A DNA stretch of 64,000 bases. It comes from Candidatus Methanomethylophilus alvi Mx1201. Lineage in GTDB: Archaea; Thermoplasmatota; Thermoplasmata; Methanomassiliicoccales; Methanomethylophilaceae. Where the stretch lies: contig NC_020913.1 in assembly GCF_000300255.2 (NCBI RefSeq), positions 62,001-126,000 on the forward strand. The letters are read 5' to 3'. This document shows, piece by piece, positions 51,804 through 60,215 of the stretch. The number at the start of each line of letters is the position of its first letter. Position 1 is the stretch's first letter. The notes under the pieces were generated by a model, which was given only the letters and a program-made list of their open reading frames with translations, was not told the origin of the DNA and searched no databases. Position numbers and translations under genes: made by a program.

Positions 51804-52554
51804 AATCACGGGCCGGTATACAAAATCGCCCCCTCAATGACCGCACGATCTCGTGCGGATTTCCGGTTTCGGATCACTTCGACCATCCCAACTGCCAACA
51901 GATCCGTTGGAACAGGTCATCCGACCGACGTCGTCTCGTTAATTGCGATTTTTAGATTTTACGCAATTATAGTCATCTTTAATTGCAGAAAATCGATTTT
52001 TCGCAATTAGCAATCTCGGATCCGACCTTTTATCAAAGTTTTAGAAATCTTTTGGCGAGAGGTTTTGTATCTGTTATTGTAGACAACAAGATAGATAATG
52101 AATAGATAATGAAATGCCCGTACTCCGGACGTTCCCCTTCGCACAACCCCTCTGAAAGGCATGAATCCCTTCTGTCTCCGAGGATTCAATGTTTTACAAT
52201 AGCGACAGGACCGGGTCGGCCGTCTATGGTATCGGTAGCGTAAGCTCTCCAAAAGAGTAACGGATCAGGCTGTTTTTTTCGTATTCGGCGTCGCCGTTCA
52301 AGAGAGAATGACAAGTGGCGGGCTTGAGGGAACCCGCACGGTAGACTTATCGATTTTCCAGGAGTTTCGAAGTTCGGATTATTCTAACTATTCTAACTAT
52401 TTCAACAGCCAGGCGGTCCGTTAGAATGGTTTGATCCTAGAATGTGGCACCATCTAAAGTTCCTATTCTTTTTTGATGACCTACCAACGTCAACTGAGGC
52501 TGTTCAGGTGTTCCTGCCATAAGTTTTAAATGTAATACACAGTAATACATTATC
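51804..52554. other. Gene-poor accessory stretch with remnants
   Basis: In these 751 bp I find no intact gene. Present are a PVPTDLLAVGMV fragment on the minus strand (51872-51916), two TAATTGC inverted repeats (51940-52009), an AT-rich part, repeated TTCTAACTA (52381-52402), and a further TDRLAVEIV fragment (52385-52429). The last 50 bp hold the promoter of relB. It looks like a graveyard of small mobile or toxin-type genes. Confidence 0.5.
51940..52009. repeat. Two tandem inverted repeats with TAATTGC arms
   Basis: The first pair is TAATTGCG (51940-51947) with CGCAATTA (51962-51969). The second is TAATTGC (51980-51986) with GCAATTA (52003-52009). Left arms are 40 bp apart. They resemble operator arrays, possibly the leftover promoter of a lost gene. 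Confidence 0.65.
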
Positions 52555-52776
52555 ATGGCTATATCCCTCAGGGTTTCCCCGCAGGAGCAGATTCTGATTG
52601 AGAATTATGCGAATGTGCACGGAATCAGCGTATCTGAGACTCTTCGCCGGGCATTTTTCGAGATGATCGAGGACGAGATTGACCTGGAATATTGCCTCAA
52701 ATCCATTGCCGATTACGAGTCTACGGGAAAGGCATACACATTGGACGAGCTCGATGAGGAGTTCGACCGCAAATGA
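52555..52776 (+). CDS. relB: RelB-like antitoxin (ribbon-helix-helix type)
   Basis: The 73-residue protein begins MAISLRVSPQEQILIENYAN, with an N-terminal strand and two helices of ribbon-helix-helix type (to about residue 45). An acidic C-terminal tail follows that would bind the toxin. It overlaps the toxin gene by 4 bp (ATGA). A repressor role on its own promoter is usual for the family. The AT-rich promoter lies just upstream (about 52525-52545). Confidence 0.85.
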   Translation: MAISLRVSPQEQILIENYANVHGISVSETLRRAFFEMIEDEIDLEYCLKSIADYESTGKAYTLDELDEEFDRK

Positions 52777-53042
52777 CATTCAAAGTGCTTCTGGACGAGG
52801 AAGCTTACAAGAATCTTAAAAAATTGGATCATTCGGTGAACCTCTACATCCGCAGTTGGCTAAGGAAGAATCTGGAAGGCTGTGAGGATCCGAGGATTCA
52901 CGGGAAAGAGCTCAAAGGTCAGTATGCGGGTATATGGAGGTACCGCGTGGGGGATTACCGTGTGTGTGCACAGATCCGCGAAAGCGAATCCGTCATTCTG
53001 GTGGTTGCGATACGCCACCGCTCCAAGGCTTACGGCAAGTGA
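52773..53042 (+). CDS. relE: RelE-like toxin
   Basis: The 89-residue RelE/ParE-superfamily protein is most likely a ribosome-dependent mRNA interferase. Family blocks are FKVLLDEEAYKNLKKLD, the ELKGQYAGIWRYRVGDYRV core with the RYRVGDYR signature, and IRHRSKAYGK at the C-terminus with basic residues. The length is standard. It follows relB with a 4-bp overlap. Its end abuts, by 3 bp, a truncated AbiEii gene, so the TA pair probably inserted there or replaced its missing part. Confidence 0.88.
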   Translation: MTFKVLLDEEAYKNLKKLDHSVNLYIRSWLRKNLEGCEDPRIHGKELKGQYAGIWRYRVGDYRVCAQIRESESVILVVAIRHRSKAYGK

Positions 53043-53045
53043 CCA

Positions 53046-53246
53046 TCAAGTGGATGTGCTGCCTTTGAACAGCAACCTGTGTTTCCGAGGAGAGTCCGAG
53101 TACAGGTATTTCAGCATCAATGAAACCCAGAAATCCTTCTCAATCAACGAAGGCGGAATGTTCATTTCCGAACTCACCTGCAAAAATATGTCTCTGAGGT
53201 CCGAGTCGGGAAGGTTTGCTATCTCATAGTGGCTGTACATCGGCAA
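53046..53246 (-). pseudogene. AbiEii-type nucleotidyltransferase toxin, truncated
   Basis: Only 66 residues remain: the N-terminal IPPSLIEKDFWVSLMLKYLY motif followed by LLFKGSTST and a stop. In intact AbiEii toxins the FKGGTS motif begins the catalytic nucleotidyltransferase domain, which continues for about 200 more residues. The loss is at the very border with relE. The fragment cannot be catalytic. It overlaps the antitoxin gene by 23 bp, as in intact AbiE operons. Confidence 0.75.
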
Positions 53247-53826
53247 TCCTCTGAAGCTCTTTCTTTATCCAGGGCGCGGTCCTGCTGTATTCGGCGGGAT
53301 CCATAGCAACTCCGTGTGAACGGACATATTCAGACAGTGTACGGATGTCATCTTGGGTGAGGTTTCCATTTCCTTTGGTCTTCAAAGCGTGAATAAGTAT
53401 CGCCAATCCGTCCGAATCGGGCATGTCTTTGGATCCCCTGTGTCTCAGTTCGATGTTGGTGTCCCCTATGTTGTATGTCTTGTAGGGCCCATCGGAATAG
53501 TATATGAAACGAGAAGGCACTTGGGTCGAAAGCCCTGTCAGGTTAAGACACGAATTCCCTCCGGGGATGATGTGCCAGCCGTTATTTCTGGCAATCGCAT
53601 ATGCAACATCGTCTGGATTGTAGGGGATCATGGTTTCTAAGAGTTTGTTGTATTTGGGTTTGTAATATATCCCACGCATGATGCGCACGATGCGGCCCCT
53701 CTTACATGCAACAGATAGTTGAGTCTTCAGAGAATCGGAGCTGGAATCATTGGGTATGTCGCATATCGCAAAAACGGTCCCGTCATCGATGGAATCTATG
53801 TATTTTGCGACCGCTCCTGATTTCAT
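53224..53826 (-). CDS. AbiEi-like antitoxin
   Basis: The 200-residue protein has an N-terminal winged-helix region (about 1-75, with LKTQLSVACKRGRIVRIMRG followed by IYYKP) and the AbiEi core NNGWHIIPGGNSCLNLTGLS plus a FIYYSDGPYKTYNIG segment. AbiEi proteins repress their operon and neutralise AbiEii nucleotidyltransferase toxins. Here the toxin is truncated, so this is an antitoxin without a working partner. Start ATG 53826 is preceded by AT-rich promoter-like sequence. Confidence 0.82.
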   Translation of the reverse strand: MKSGAVAKYIDSIDDGTVFAICDIPNDSSSDSLKTQLSVACKRGRIVRIMRGIYYKPKYNKLLETMIPYNPDDVAYAIARNNGWHIIPGGNSCLNLTGLSTQVPSRFIYYSDGPYKTYNIGDTNIELRHRGSKDMPDSDGLAILIHALKTKGNGNLTQDDIRTLSEYVRSHGVAMDPAEYSRTAPWIKKELQRIADVQPL

Positions 53827-53961
53827 TCTATCACCGAATATTTACTTTCTATATATGTAAAACATTAATCAATGATATAAAACTGGTGATGGTGGGATTG
53901 CAATATGGGAGGAATGAAATGGCGAATGAATAACTTCAAGGCTGACAGAAGGTCAAAGATA

Positions 53962-54038
53962 TGGCGGGCCTGAGGGGATTCGAACCCTTGGCCGTCCGAT
54001 TAAGAGTCGGACGCTCTACCTAGCTGAGCTACAGGCCC
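53962..54038 (-). tRNA. tRNA-Lys (anticodon CTT), CCA encoded
   Basis: On the minus strand the molecule starts GGGCCTG at 54038, with D-arm GCTC/GAGC, anticodon stem TCCGA/TCGGA, loop CTCTTAA giving anticodon CTT, T-loop TTCGAAT, and 3' CAGGCCC-G-CCA ending at 53962. The CCA is encoded. One A-C mismatch occurs in the T stem. No intron is seen. It lies on the border between the accessory region and core genes, a common integration neighbourhood. Confidence 0.93.
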
Positions 54039-54158
54039 GTATATTCCAGCCGATATATTTCTCATTAATAAATCTTATTATCGTACAGATGGCCGGGCGA
54101 CTTTTCCAACCTTGGATAATGGGAAACATTTTATCAATCTCGCGATATAGGTGTAGTA

Positions 54159-54641
54159 ATGGTCCAGTTAAGGGTTAGGGATTTGATGACCACGCAGGTC
54201 ATAACGGTCAAGCCGACCGATACTGTGAGGCAGGCGGTTATCAAGATGGCTTTGGACAATGTCACCGGTGCACCTGTCGTAGATAACAGGAACCATGTTC
54301 TCGGGGTCATCTCTCAGACCGACATCCTCCAGCTCATTCTGAAATATCAGGACAAACTCGACGAGGAGATCCATTCCGAACACCTCCTGAGTCAGCCGAT
54401 GGATACCGACAACCAGAGTGCCGACATGACCCTCATCAACAAGGAATTCTCCGGTATGAAGGTCGAGGACATCATGGTCCGCAGCACCCTCTACACCACT
54501 CCCGATGCGGAGATCGTCGAGGCCCTCAGGATGATGATGAAGATGGATGTCAACCGTCTCCCCGTCCTCGAGCAGGGGATCCTCGTAGGTACCGTGTCCC
54601 GCTCGGACGTCATCTTCGCGATCTACAAGAAGAAGGTCTGA
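54159..54641 (+). CDS. CBS-domain pair protein
   Basis: The 160-residue protein consists of two CBS domains: VRDLMTTQVITVKPTDTVRQ (about 6-25) to GVISQTDIL, and VEDIMVRSTLYTTPDAEIVE (about 100-119) to GTVSRSDVIFAI. CBS pairs bind adenine nucleotides or SAM and act as energy sensors. What this one controls is not visible. A TATA-like CATTTTATC (about 54127-54135) lies upstream. The MBL hydrolase gene starts 9 bp after it, so the two may be one operon. Confidence 0.9.
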   Translation: MVQLRVRDLMTTQVITVKPTDTVRQAVIKMALDNVTGAPVVDNRNHVLGVISQTDILQLILKYQDKLDEEIHSEHLLSQPMDTDNQSADMTLINKEFSGMKVEDIMVRSTLYTTPDAEIVEALRMMMKMDVNRLPVLEQGILVGTVSRSDVIFAIYKKKV

Positions 54642-54650
54642 AGGTCGGCC

Positions 54651-55415
54651 ATGCTGGAAGTGCATGTTCTGGCCAGCGGAAGCGACGGTAACTGCATCGT
54701 CGTTCAGTTGGACGACGAGGCGGTCATGATCGATGCCGGTCTCAGCTACAAGTACACCCACAAGCTCATGGAACTCGAGGGTATCGACGAGAGTACGATC
54801 AAGGCCCTTCTCATAACCCATGAGCACAACGACCACGTGGCAGGGGCAGGTGTCATGGCGAGGAAGCTCAAGATCCCCCTGTACTGCAACCAGAACACTT
54901 TCATGGCCTTCAACGCGGGGAAGGTGGATTGGCGCGAGATCAGGATGATGGGCAGCTTCGACCTCTGCGGGATGAATGTGACCCCTCTCCCCACTTTCCA
55001 TGATGCGGTGGAGCCCTGCGCCTTCATGCTGAAGGCCGACGGGAGCAACGTTCTCGTGGCCACCGACACCGGGAAGCTTTCCTTCCAATGCGAGAAAGCC
55101 CTGGAGGAGGCGGATCTGGCCGTCATAGAGGCCAATTACGACAGTAAGATGCTCCGCGACGGGCCCTATCCGGAACCTCTGAAGAAGAGGATCGCCAGCG
55201 ACCACGGGCATCTGTGCAACACGGTCACCGCGGACGCCATACGCAAGACCGCCGTCAACGAGAACAGGAAGATATTCCTCGCCCACCTGAGCAAGAACAA
55301 CAACACGCCCGACATCGCGAGGCAGACGGTCTCCGACATAACCGGTATCAAAAGATTCAAGATAGACTGTCTGGAGAGGCTCGGCGACACCCGCACGATA
55401 TCCGTTTCAAGGTGA
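54651..55415 (+). CDS. Metallo-beta-lactamase-fold hydrolase, YycJ/WalJ-like
   Basis: The 254-residue protein has the N-terminal VLASGSDGNCIVVQ segment, DAGLSYK, the metal motif LLITHEHNDHVAG (HxHxDH), a His in LPTFHDAVEP, Asp in VATDTG, and a late His in FLAHLSKNNN. This subgroup is close to YycJ/WalJ, linked to DNA end processing or repair in bacteria. The archaeal role is unproven. Its 3' end overlaps the convergent GINS gene by 9 bp. Confidence 0.88.
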   Translation: MLEVHVLASGSDGNCIVVQLDDEAVMIDAGLSYKYTHKLMELEGIDESTIKALLITHEHNDHVAGAGVMARKLKIPLYCNQNTFMAFNAGKVDWREIRMMGSFDLCGMNVTPLPTFHDAVEPCAFMLKADGSNVLVATDTGKLSFQCEKALEEADLAVIEANYDSKMLRDGPYPEPLKKRIASDHGHLCNTVTADAIRKTAVNENRKIFLAHLSKNNNTPDIARQTVSDITGIKRFKIDCLERLGDTRTISVSR

Positions 55416-56381
55416 GGGGTGCAGTTCGGCGGCCATCTTGTTGCCGACGAGCATCTGTGCGAGCATGGCCGGCATTCTCACGACATTCTCCTTTTTCAGA
55501 ACGTACTGTTGACCGTCGGGTCCCGCTATCGGCATCGGGACGTCCACCAGTATGCGGAGCAGGACGAGGTCGTCCCTTTTGGGTTCCTCCCTCCCGGCAG
55601 GCACGGTCTTCTTCTCGGCAGGTGCTCTGACCGGCATATCGTCCGCCATCATCCTGTCGAGGTCGTCCTCGGGGATCTCGCCATCGAATTCCTCGTCTTC
55701 CGATACCACATCATCTATCGGGGGGACGAACGGTTTCTCCTCGCGTACAGGTGCCTCCGGCATGCTCTGCATGATCTCCTCGATCGGTTCCAAGGGGACG
55801 TCGTCGTTGGATTCCCCCCAGTCGTCGGGTATGGTGTCAGGAAGGGTCTTGGGGACGGACACCGTCGCCGGGGGCTCGTCTTCCAAGGGGGTGTCGTCCG
55901 TCTCGGGGACGTGGAAGGCGGGAGGAAGCTCCTCCTTCTCTTCCGACGTGTCGGGGACGATCTCCGTGTTCCTGTAGCGTATGTTCCCGCTGAGGCGGTC
56001 TATGATCTTGCGATGGGACACGGAGTGCTTCAGGATCGTCTCGTAGTACTCCTTCTCCTCCCTGGTCAGTTTATCGATGGGATTGACGGAACCCATGGCC
56101 CCGCGGAGGGCCATCTTGCAGATCTTCTCCATACGCATGTCGACTATGGCCTTCGCCCTCTGCGTACCGAGGATCCTCTCCTGGTTCGCACGGTCGGTCT
56201 TAGGGTTCTCGGGATCCGCCGAGAGCTGCTGTTCGTACCTCTTCTTGAGGTACCTCAGAAGCTCCGCTATGTTCTGGTAGAGGTCTCCGCCGACCTCCGT
56301 GAGCATCTTCGATTTGTGTTCCATGCGGAAGAGCTCGCCCAATTCGTTGAACGACATGGCGGGTTCCCTGAGAGATTCCAT
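55407..56381 (-). CDS. DNA replication GINS complex subunit (Gins51-like)
   Basis: The 324-residue protein has an N-terminal helical A-domain (about residues 8-135: FNELGELFRMEHKSKMLTEV and DMRMEKICKMALRGA). A long acidic, proline-rich linker follows (about 150-265), then a small C-terminal B-domain (VLLRILVDVPMPIAGPDGQQ, about 272-315). This A-linker-B order is typical of archaeal Gins51 (Sld5/Psf1-like), part of the CMG helicase with MCM and GAN. The linker is unusually long. Met9 (56357) is an alternative start. Confidence 0.8.
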   Translation of the reverse strand: MESLREPAMSFNELGELFRMEHKSKMLTEVGGDLYQNIAELLRYLKKRYEQQLSADPENPKTDRANQERILGTQRAKAIVDMRMEKICKMALRGAMGSVNPIDKLTREEKEYYETILKHSVSHRKIIDRLSGNIRYRNTEIVPDTSEEKEELPPAFHVPETDDTPLEDEPPATVSVPKTLPDTIPDDWGESNDDVPLEPIEEIMQSMPEAPVREEKPFVPPIDDVVSEDEEFDGEIPEDDLDRMMADDMPVRAPAEKKTVPAGREEPKRDDLVLLRILVDVPMPIAGPDGQQYVLKKENVVRMPAMLAQMLVGNKMAAELHPSP

Positions 56382-56486
56382 AACATCCGGGGATAGGGAA
56401 ACCCGATTTTAAGCGTTATCCAGGAACATGTGCGGGGTTATCTTGGGCGGAAAACAGAATAATATCATACGGCCATATGTGCCAGC

Positions 56487-56780
56487 ATGGAATTGTCCGA
56501 CGTGAGCCGCAGGGTCAGGGGCGGTATCGAGATAGACCTCCTCGTGTCCCCGAGGTCGTCCCGTACCGGCATCGAGGGTTTCGACGAATGGAGGAGACGT
56601 CTCATCGTGAGGGTCAGGGCACCTCCTCTGGACGGGAGGGCCAACGAGGAGGTCGCCGAAGTCATGTCGGAGGCATCCGGGCACAAGGCATCCATCTCCG
56701 CCGGACACACGTCGAGACAGAAGACCGTATTCATCGAAGGGGACGCCGACGAGATATGCGCAAGACTGATGAAGACGTGA
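56487..56780 (+). CDS. DUF167 (YggU-like) protein
   Basis: The 97-residue protein shows the family pattern: LLVSPRSSRTGIEGFDEWRR, then RVRAPPLDGRANEEVAEVMS with the PPxxGxAN core. The function of the family is not firmly known. It shares its stop codon base with the start of the Toprim gene (TGATG), so the two are translationally coupled. Confidence 0.9.
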   Translation: MELSDVSRRVRGGIEIDLLVSPRSSRTGIEGFDEWRRRLIVRVRAPPLDGRANEEVAEVMSEASGHKASISAGHTSRQKTVFIEGDADEICARLMKT

Positions 56781-57181
56781 TGAGCGACGAGGTCCGTCTG
56801 GAAGAGATCCTGAAGGTCCTCGGGAGATTGAAGGAACTGTCCGCAGACCACGTCATACTGGTGGAAGGGAGGAAGGACCGCGAGGCACTGGCATATCTCG
56901 GCATCTCAGGGGATGTTTTCCAGATCCAGTCTTCCGGAGGTCCGTCCGCCGCTGCCGAGTACGTCGAGTCCCGCGGGGGGAAGGCCGTCATCCTGACCGA
57001 CTGGGACCGCCGCGGCGGGAATCTGGCGGCGACGCTCCGCGATATCCTCGGCAGAGACAACCCCGACATCGACGGCTCGGTACGGGAGGACCTGTCCCGG
57101 CTCTCCCGGCATTACATCAAGGATGTGGAGGCCCTCGACTCCCTTGTCGACAGGCTCTCCGCCGACCCAAGGTTATTGTAA
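56780..57181 (+). CDS. Toprim-domain protein (small primase/RNase M5-like)
   Basis: The 133-residue protein is essentially one Toprim domain: VILVEGRKDREALAYLGI with the catalytic Glu, and VILTDWDRRGGNLAATLRDI with the DxD motif. ATG 56780 overlaps the DUF167 stop, and the longer frame from 56759 is unnecessary. Short archaeal Toprim proteins of this kind have no established substrate. A role in RNA processing or DNA metabolism is likely from the fold. Confidence 0.85.
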   Translation: MSDEVRLEEILKVLGRLKELSADHVILVEGRKDREALAYLGISGDVFQIQSSGGPSAAAEYVESRGGKAVILTDWDRRGGNLAATLRDILGRDNPDIDGSVREDLSRLSRHYIKDVEALDSLVDRLSADPRLL

Positions 57182-57204
57182 GTCCAAGCATATGCGGAGC
57201 AAGG

Positions 57205-57801
57205 ATGAGAGGCAGGTTCATCGTTCTCGAGGGAGTGGACGGCACGGGCAAGACGACATTGGCCAAGAGGCTCGCCGATCTGGTCGGGGATGCCGTCGTC
57301 ACTTCCGAGCCCACGTCCGGAAGGATAGGGTCGGCCCTGCGCTCCGGGGAGCTGGGGGACATACCTCCGGCGGCGGAGGCCCTGCTTTTCGCGGCCGACC
57401 GCGCCATACACACCGCGGAGATAGAGAAGGTCCTGGAATCGGGGAGGTGGGTGGTGTGCGACCGCTATATGGGGTCCACCGTCGCCTATCAGTCCGCCTC
57501 GATGGGAGAGGACGCCGACATAGAGTGGCTCATAGGCATGCAGAAGAACGCCGTCATCGAACCCGATGCGACGTTCCTTCTGGACATGGATCCCGAGGAG
57601 AGCCTCCGCAGGGTGGACTCCAGAGGGGAGGACAAGAGCAGGTTCGAGAAGCTGGATTTCCTGAGGGACGTCCGCGAAGGATATCTGCGCCTGGCAGAGA
57701 GGTTCGGTTACTGCGTCATAGACGCATCGAAGGACAGGGACGCCGTTTTCGCGGACGTCCTAGAGGCACTTAGGGAGAAGGGATTGTATGCATCCGAGTG
57801 A
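57205..57801 (+). CDS. tmk: Thymidylate kinase
   Basis: The 198-residue kinase phosphorylates dTMP. P-loop EGVDGTGKTTLAKRLAD (about 9-25), the dTMP-binding VVCDRYMGSTVAYQ (about 88-101), and lid region RGEDKSRFEKLDF are visible. ATG 57205 gives the normal start (MRGRFIVLEG). It overlaps the coaBC gene by 14 bp. Confidence 0.94.
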   Translation: MRGRFIVLEGVDGTGKTTLAKRLADLVGDAVVTSEPTSGRIGSALRSGELGDIPPAAEALLFAADRAIHTAEIEKVLESGRWVVCDRYMGSTVAYQSASMGEDADIEWLIGMQKNAVIEPDATFLLDMDPEESLRRVDSRGEDKSRFEKLDFLRDVREGYLRLAERFGYCVIDASKDRDAVFADVLEALREKGLYASE

Positions 57802-58978
57802 AGAGATATACTGTGACAAGAGCAACAGGCTTTCCGGGAAGACCATAGTCTTGGGTATAACCGGGAGCATAGCGGCGGTCGAATGCTTCCATCTGATCAG
57901 GGAGCTCATCAGGAACGGGGCGAAGGTCATCCCCGTCATGACTCCTGCCGCGGTGAAGCTCGTGGCCCCCGATGCGATGGAATTCGCCTCCGGGGTGAAG
58001 CCCGTCACGGAGATGACCGGGCAGACGGAGCACATCAAATATCTGGGGGACCCTTCCGATGCGGATCTTTTCCTGGTGTATCCTGCGACCGCCAATACGA
58101 TCTCCAAGATGGCCAACGGCATAGACGACACCCCTGTGACCACGATGGCGACCGTGGCCCTCGGCAGCGGGATCCCGGTGGCCGTGGCCCCCGCCATGCA
58201 CGGGTACATGCTGGGCAATCCGGCCGTCGAGAAGAACCTCGGTGTACTTGCGTCATGGGGGGTCAACATCATCGGTCCCCATACCGACGAGAACAGGGCG
58301 CGCGTCGCCTCCGTCTCCGAGGTCGTGTCATGGGCCATAAAGCTGCTGTCCCATGACGACCTTAGGAAGAAGAGGATCCTCGTCATCGGAGGCAGGAGCG
58401 AGGAGCCTCTCGACTCCATGCGTCTGATAACCAACCGTTCCTCGGGCCTCATGGCGGTCACGCTGGCACAGCGTGCCTTCGAGCGCGGGGCGGACGTCGA
58501 GCTCTGGATGGGGGGCGGCAGCGTCGATGTCCCAGACTTCATACCCGTGAAGAGGTATGAGACGGTCGGCGACCTGATAGGGATGTTGGGGTCCATCGAC
58601 CATGACCTCGTCATCGTCCCGGCGGCCCTGGCGGATTTCACTCCGGAGAAGAAGGTCGAGGGGAAGATCCCCAGCGGGGAGGGATTCACCATGAGTCTCA
58701 AACCCGTCCCCAAGGTGCTCCCGCTCATACGCGGGAAGTGCCAGAACGTCATCGGGTACAAGGCCGAATCCGGTCTGTCCCGTTCCGACCTCGTCAAAAA
58801 GGCCAGAGGCAGGCTGGAGGAGTACGACCTGATGGCCTGTGTCGCCAACGACGTCGATTCCGCCGGGAAGACGTCCGCCTCCATGATCCTCGTCACGAGG
58901 GACGAGGCCACCGACATCACGGGCAGCAAGGCGGCCATATCCGACATGATCCTCAACTTCGTGGCACAGAGACTCTGA
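57788..58978 (+). CDS. coaBC: Bifunctional phosphopantothenoylcysteine decarboxylase/ligase
   Basis: The 396-residue enzyme carries the CoaC flavoprotein domain (residues about 18-185: TGSIAAVECFHLIREL, PATANTISKMANGIDDTPVT, APAMHGYMLGNPAV) and the CoaB synthetase domain (about 195-396: ITNRSSGLMAVTLAQRAFER, PAALADFTPEKKVEGKI, GYKAESG). It joins cysteine to phosphopantothenate and decarboxylates it in CoA synthesis. The bacterial ACG loop of CoaC is not seen. The next gene, pantoate kinase, is 4 bp away, so this is an archaeal CoA operon. Confidence 0.93.
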   Translation: MHPSEEIYCDKSNRLSGKTIVLGITGSIAAVECFHLIRELIRNGAKVIPVMTPAAVKLVAPDAMEFASGVKPVTEMTGQTEHIKYLGDPSDADLFLVYPATANTISKMANGIDDTPVTTMATVALGSGIPVAVAPAMHGYMLGNPAVEKNLGVLASWGVNIIGPHTDENRARVASVSEVVSWAIKLLSHDDLRKKRILVIGGRSEEPLDSMRLITNRSSGLMAVTLAQRAFERGADVELWMGGGSVDVPDFIPVKRYETVGDLIGMLGSIDHDLVIVPAALADFTPEKKVEGKIPSGEGFTMSLKPVPKVLPLIRGKCQNVIGYKAESGLSRSDLVKKARGRLEEYDLMACVANDVDSAGKTSASMILVTRDEATDITGSKAAISDMILNFVAQRL

Positions 58979-58982
58979 GACG

Positions 58983-59849
58983 ATGGTCAAGGCGTTCTGT
59001 CCCGGTCATATCACATGCTTCTTCCAGCCTTCCGATCCCGGGCAGGCGGATCTGCTGCGCAGAGGCTCCAGAGGGGCGGGGATAAGGCTGTCCCTCGGCT
59101 CCGAGGCGGTCCTGGAGGAGCGTTCCGACGACAGGGTGCGTGTGGCGATCGACGGTGTCGAGACGTCCGCCCCGGTCACGGAGTATGTGATGTCCCAGAT
59201 GCTTCCTGGAAGAGGGTATGACGTCATCGTGTCCAACGGTCTTCCCTGCGGGGAGGGGTTCGGTATGAGCGCCTCGGGCGCCATAGCCGTCGCCTTGTGT
59301 GCGGCCGACATCCTCGGAGAGGGGATGCCCGCAGTCTACAGGGCGGCCCATAAGGCCGACATAGTCGGCGGGGGAGGGCTCGGAGACGTGTCTGCGATAT
59401 CGTGTCCGGTGCATCAACCGGTACGTGTCGACCCGGGGCTCCCCCCGAGGGGGCGCGTAGTAGGTACGGGGATAAGGTTCGAGAGGCTGACGCTGGCGGT
59501 CCTGGGCTCCAGGATGGATACGGGGAAGGTCCTCGCCGACGGGACGGCCTTCCGTTCCATATCGTCCGCAGGCGAGAAGGCGATGGGGGAGTTCATGCGC
59601 AGCCCGGACAAGGGAGCGCTTTTCAGGATATCGAACGGATTCTCCGCTTCTTCCGGGGTGGAGGGCCCGGAGATCGCCTCCGCGATAGCCAGACTCCGCA
59701 GTGCGGGGATGATGTCCGCCATGTGCATGTTGGGCAACAGCATCTTCGCGGATGCCTCCGAGGACGAGGTCCGGGAAGTACTCGGCGATGTCAGGACGTA
59801 TGCGTGCAGTTCCACCGACGAATTGCCGAAGGTCATTCGAAGAGAGTGA
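58983..59849 (+). CDS. Pantoate kinase (archaeal GHMP kinase)
   Basis: This 288-residue GHMP-type kinase starts KAFCPGHITCFFQPSD and has the ATP loop LPCGEGFGMSASGAIAVALC (about 86-105), followed by AHKADIVGGGGLGDVSA. Archaea phosphorylate pantoate before joining beta-alanine, so pantoate kinase replaces bacterial PanC/PanK. Position directly after coaBC supports the call. Its 3' end overlaps the convergent DUF357 gene by 17 bp. Confidence 0.9.
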   Translation: MVKAFCPGHITCFFQPSDPGQADLLRRGSRGAGIRLSLGSEAVLEERSDDRVRVAIDGVETSAPVTEYVMSQMLPGRGYDVIVSNGLPCGEGFGMSASGAIAVALCAADILGEGMPAVYRAAHKADIVGGGGLGDVSAISCPVHQPVRVDPGLPPRGRVVGTGIRFERLTLAVLGSRMDTGKVLADGTAFRSISSAGEKAMGEFMRSPDKGALFRISNGFSASSGVEGPEIASAIARLRSAGMMSAMCMLGNSIFADASEDEVREVLGDVRTYACSSTDELPKVIRRE

Positions 59850-60138
59850 ACAGCTGGTCGTCCCCATCCACATCGAAGAGGCCTATCCTCGCACCGCAGT
59901 CCAGCCATCCGTGCGCATAGTTCACGGCGGCGAATGCGGTCACGATGTCCCCCGTCTCGCGGAAGTGCTTGGCGTCGTTGTAGTAGGATACGGCCATCTC
60001 CATGAAGCTGTCCGCCAGCCTCCTGTTGAAGGACCTTTCCGGTGCGGCTATCCTGATCTTGTCGAGCGCACGTTTCGTTATGTCCAGATACCGGTCTATC
60101 CTCTCGTCGGTGACGACGTTCTTTATCTCCCCTTCCAT
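59833..60138 (-). CDS. DUF357 archaeal protein
   Basis: The 101-residue helical protein includes RYLDITKRALDKIRIA, FMEMAVSYYNDAKHFRETGD and VTAFAAVNYAHGWLDCGARI, the standard DUF357 pattern. The start is ATG 60138 (MEGEIKN); longer frames upstream do not look like protein. The function is unknown. It is convergent to pantoate kinase and divergent from prs. Confidence 0.85.
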   Translation of the reverse strand: MEGEIKNVVTDERIDRYLDITKRALDKIRIAAPERSFNRRLADSFMEMAVSYYNDAKHFRETGDIVTAFAAVNYAHGWLDCGARIGLFDVDGDDQLFTLFE

Positions 60139-60215
60139 GGCACATCCATCTGCGACCGCCGTTAAATCTGTTCCCATGTGGCCGTCCGACACAGGTTGTC
60201 GCGCGCGTCCGCGAA

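Noticed and set aside
52007..52252. An 81-codon minus-strand ORF in the accessory gap
   Set aside because: There is no ribosome site, the composition is Arg/Tyr-rich and irregular, and it overlaps the inverted repeats.
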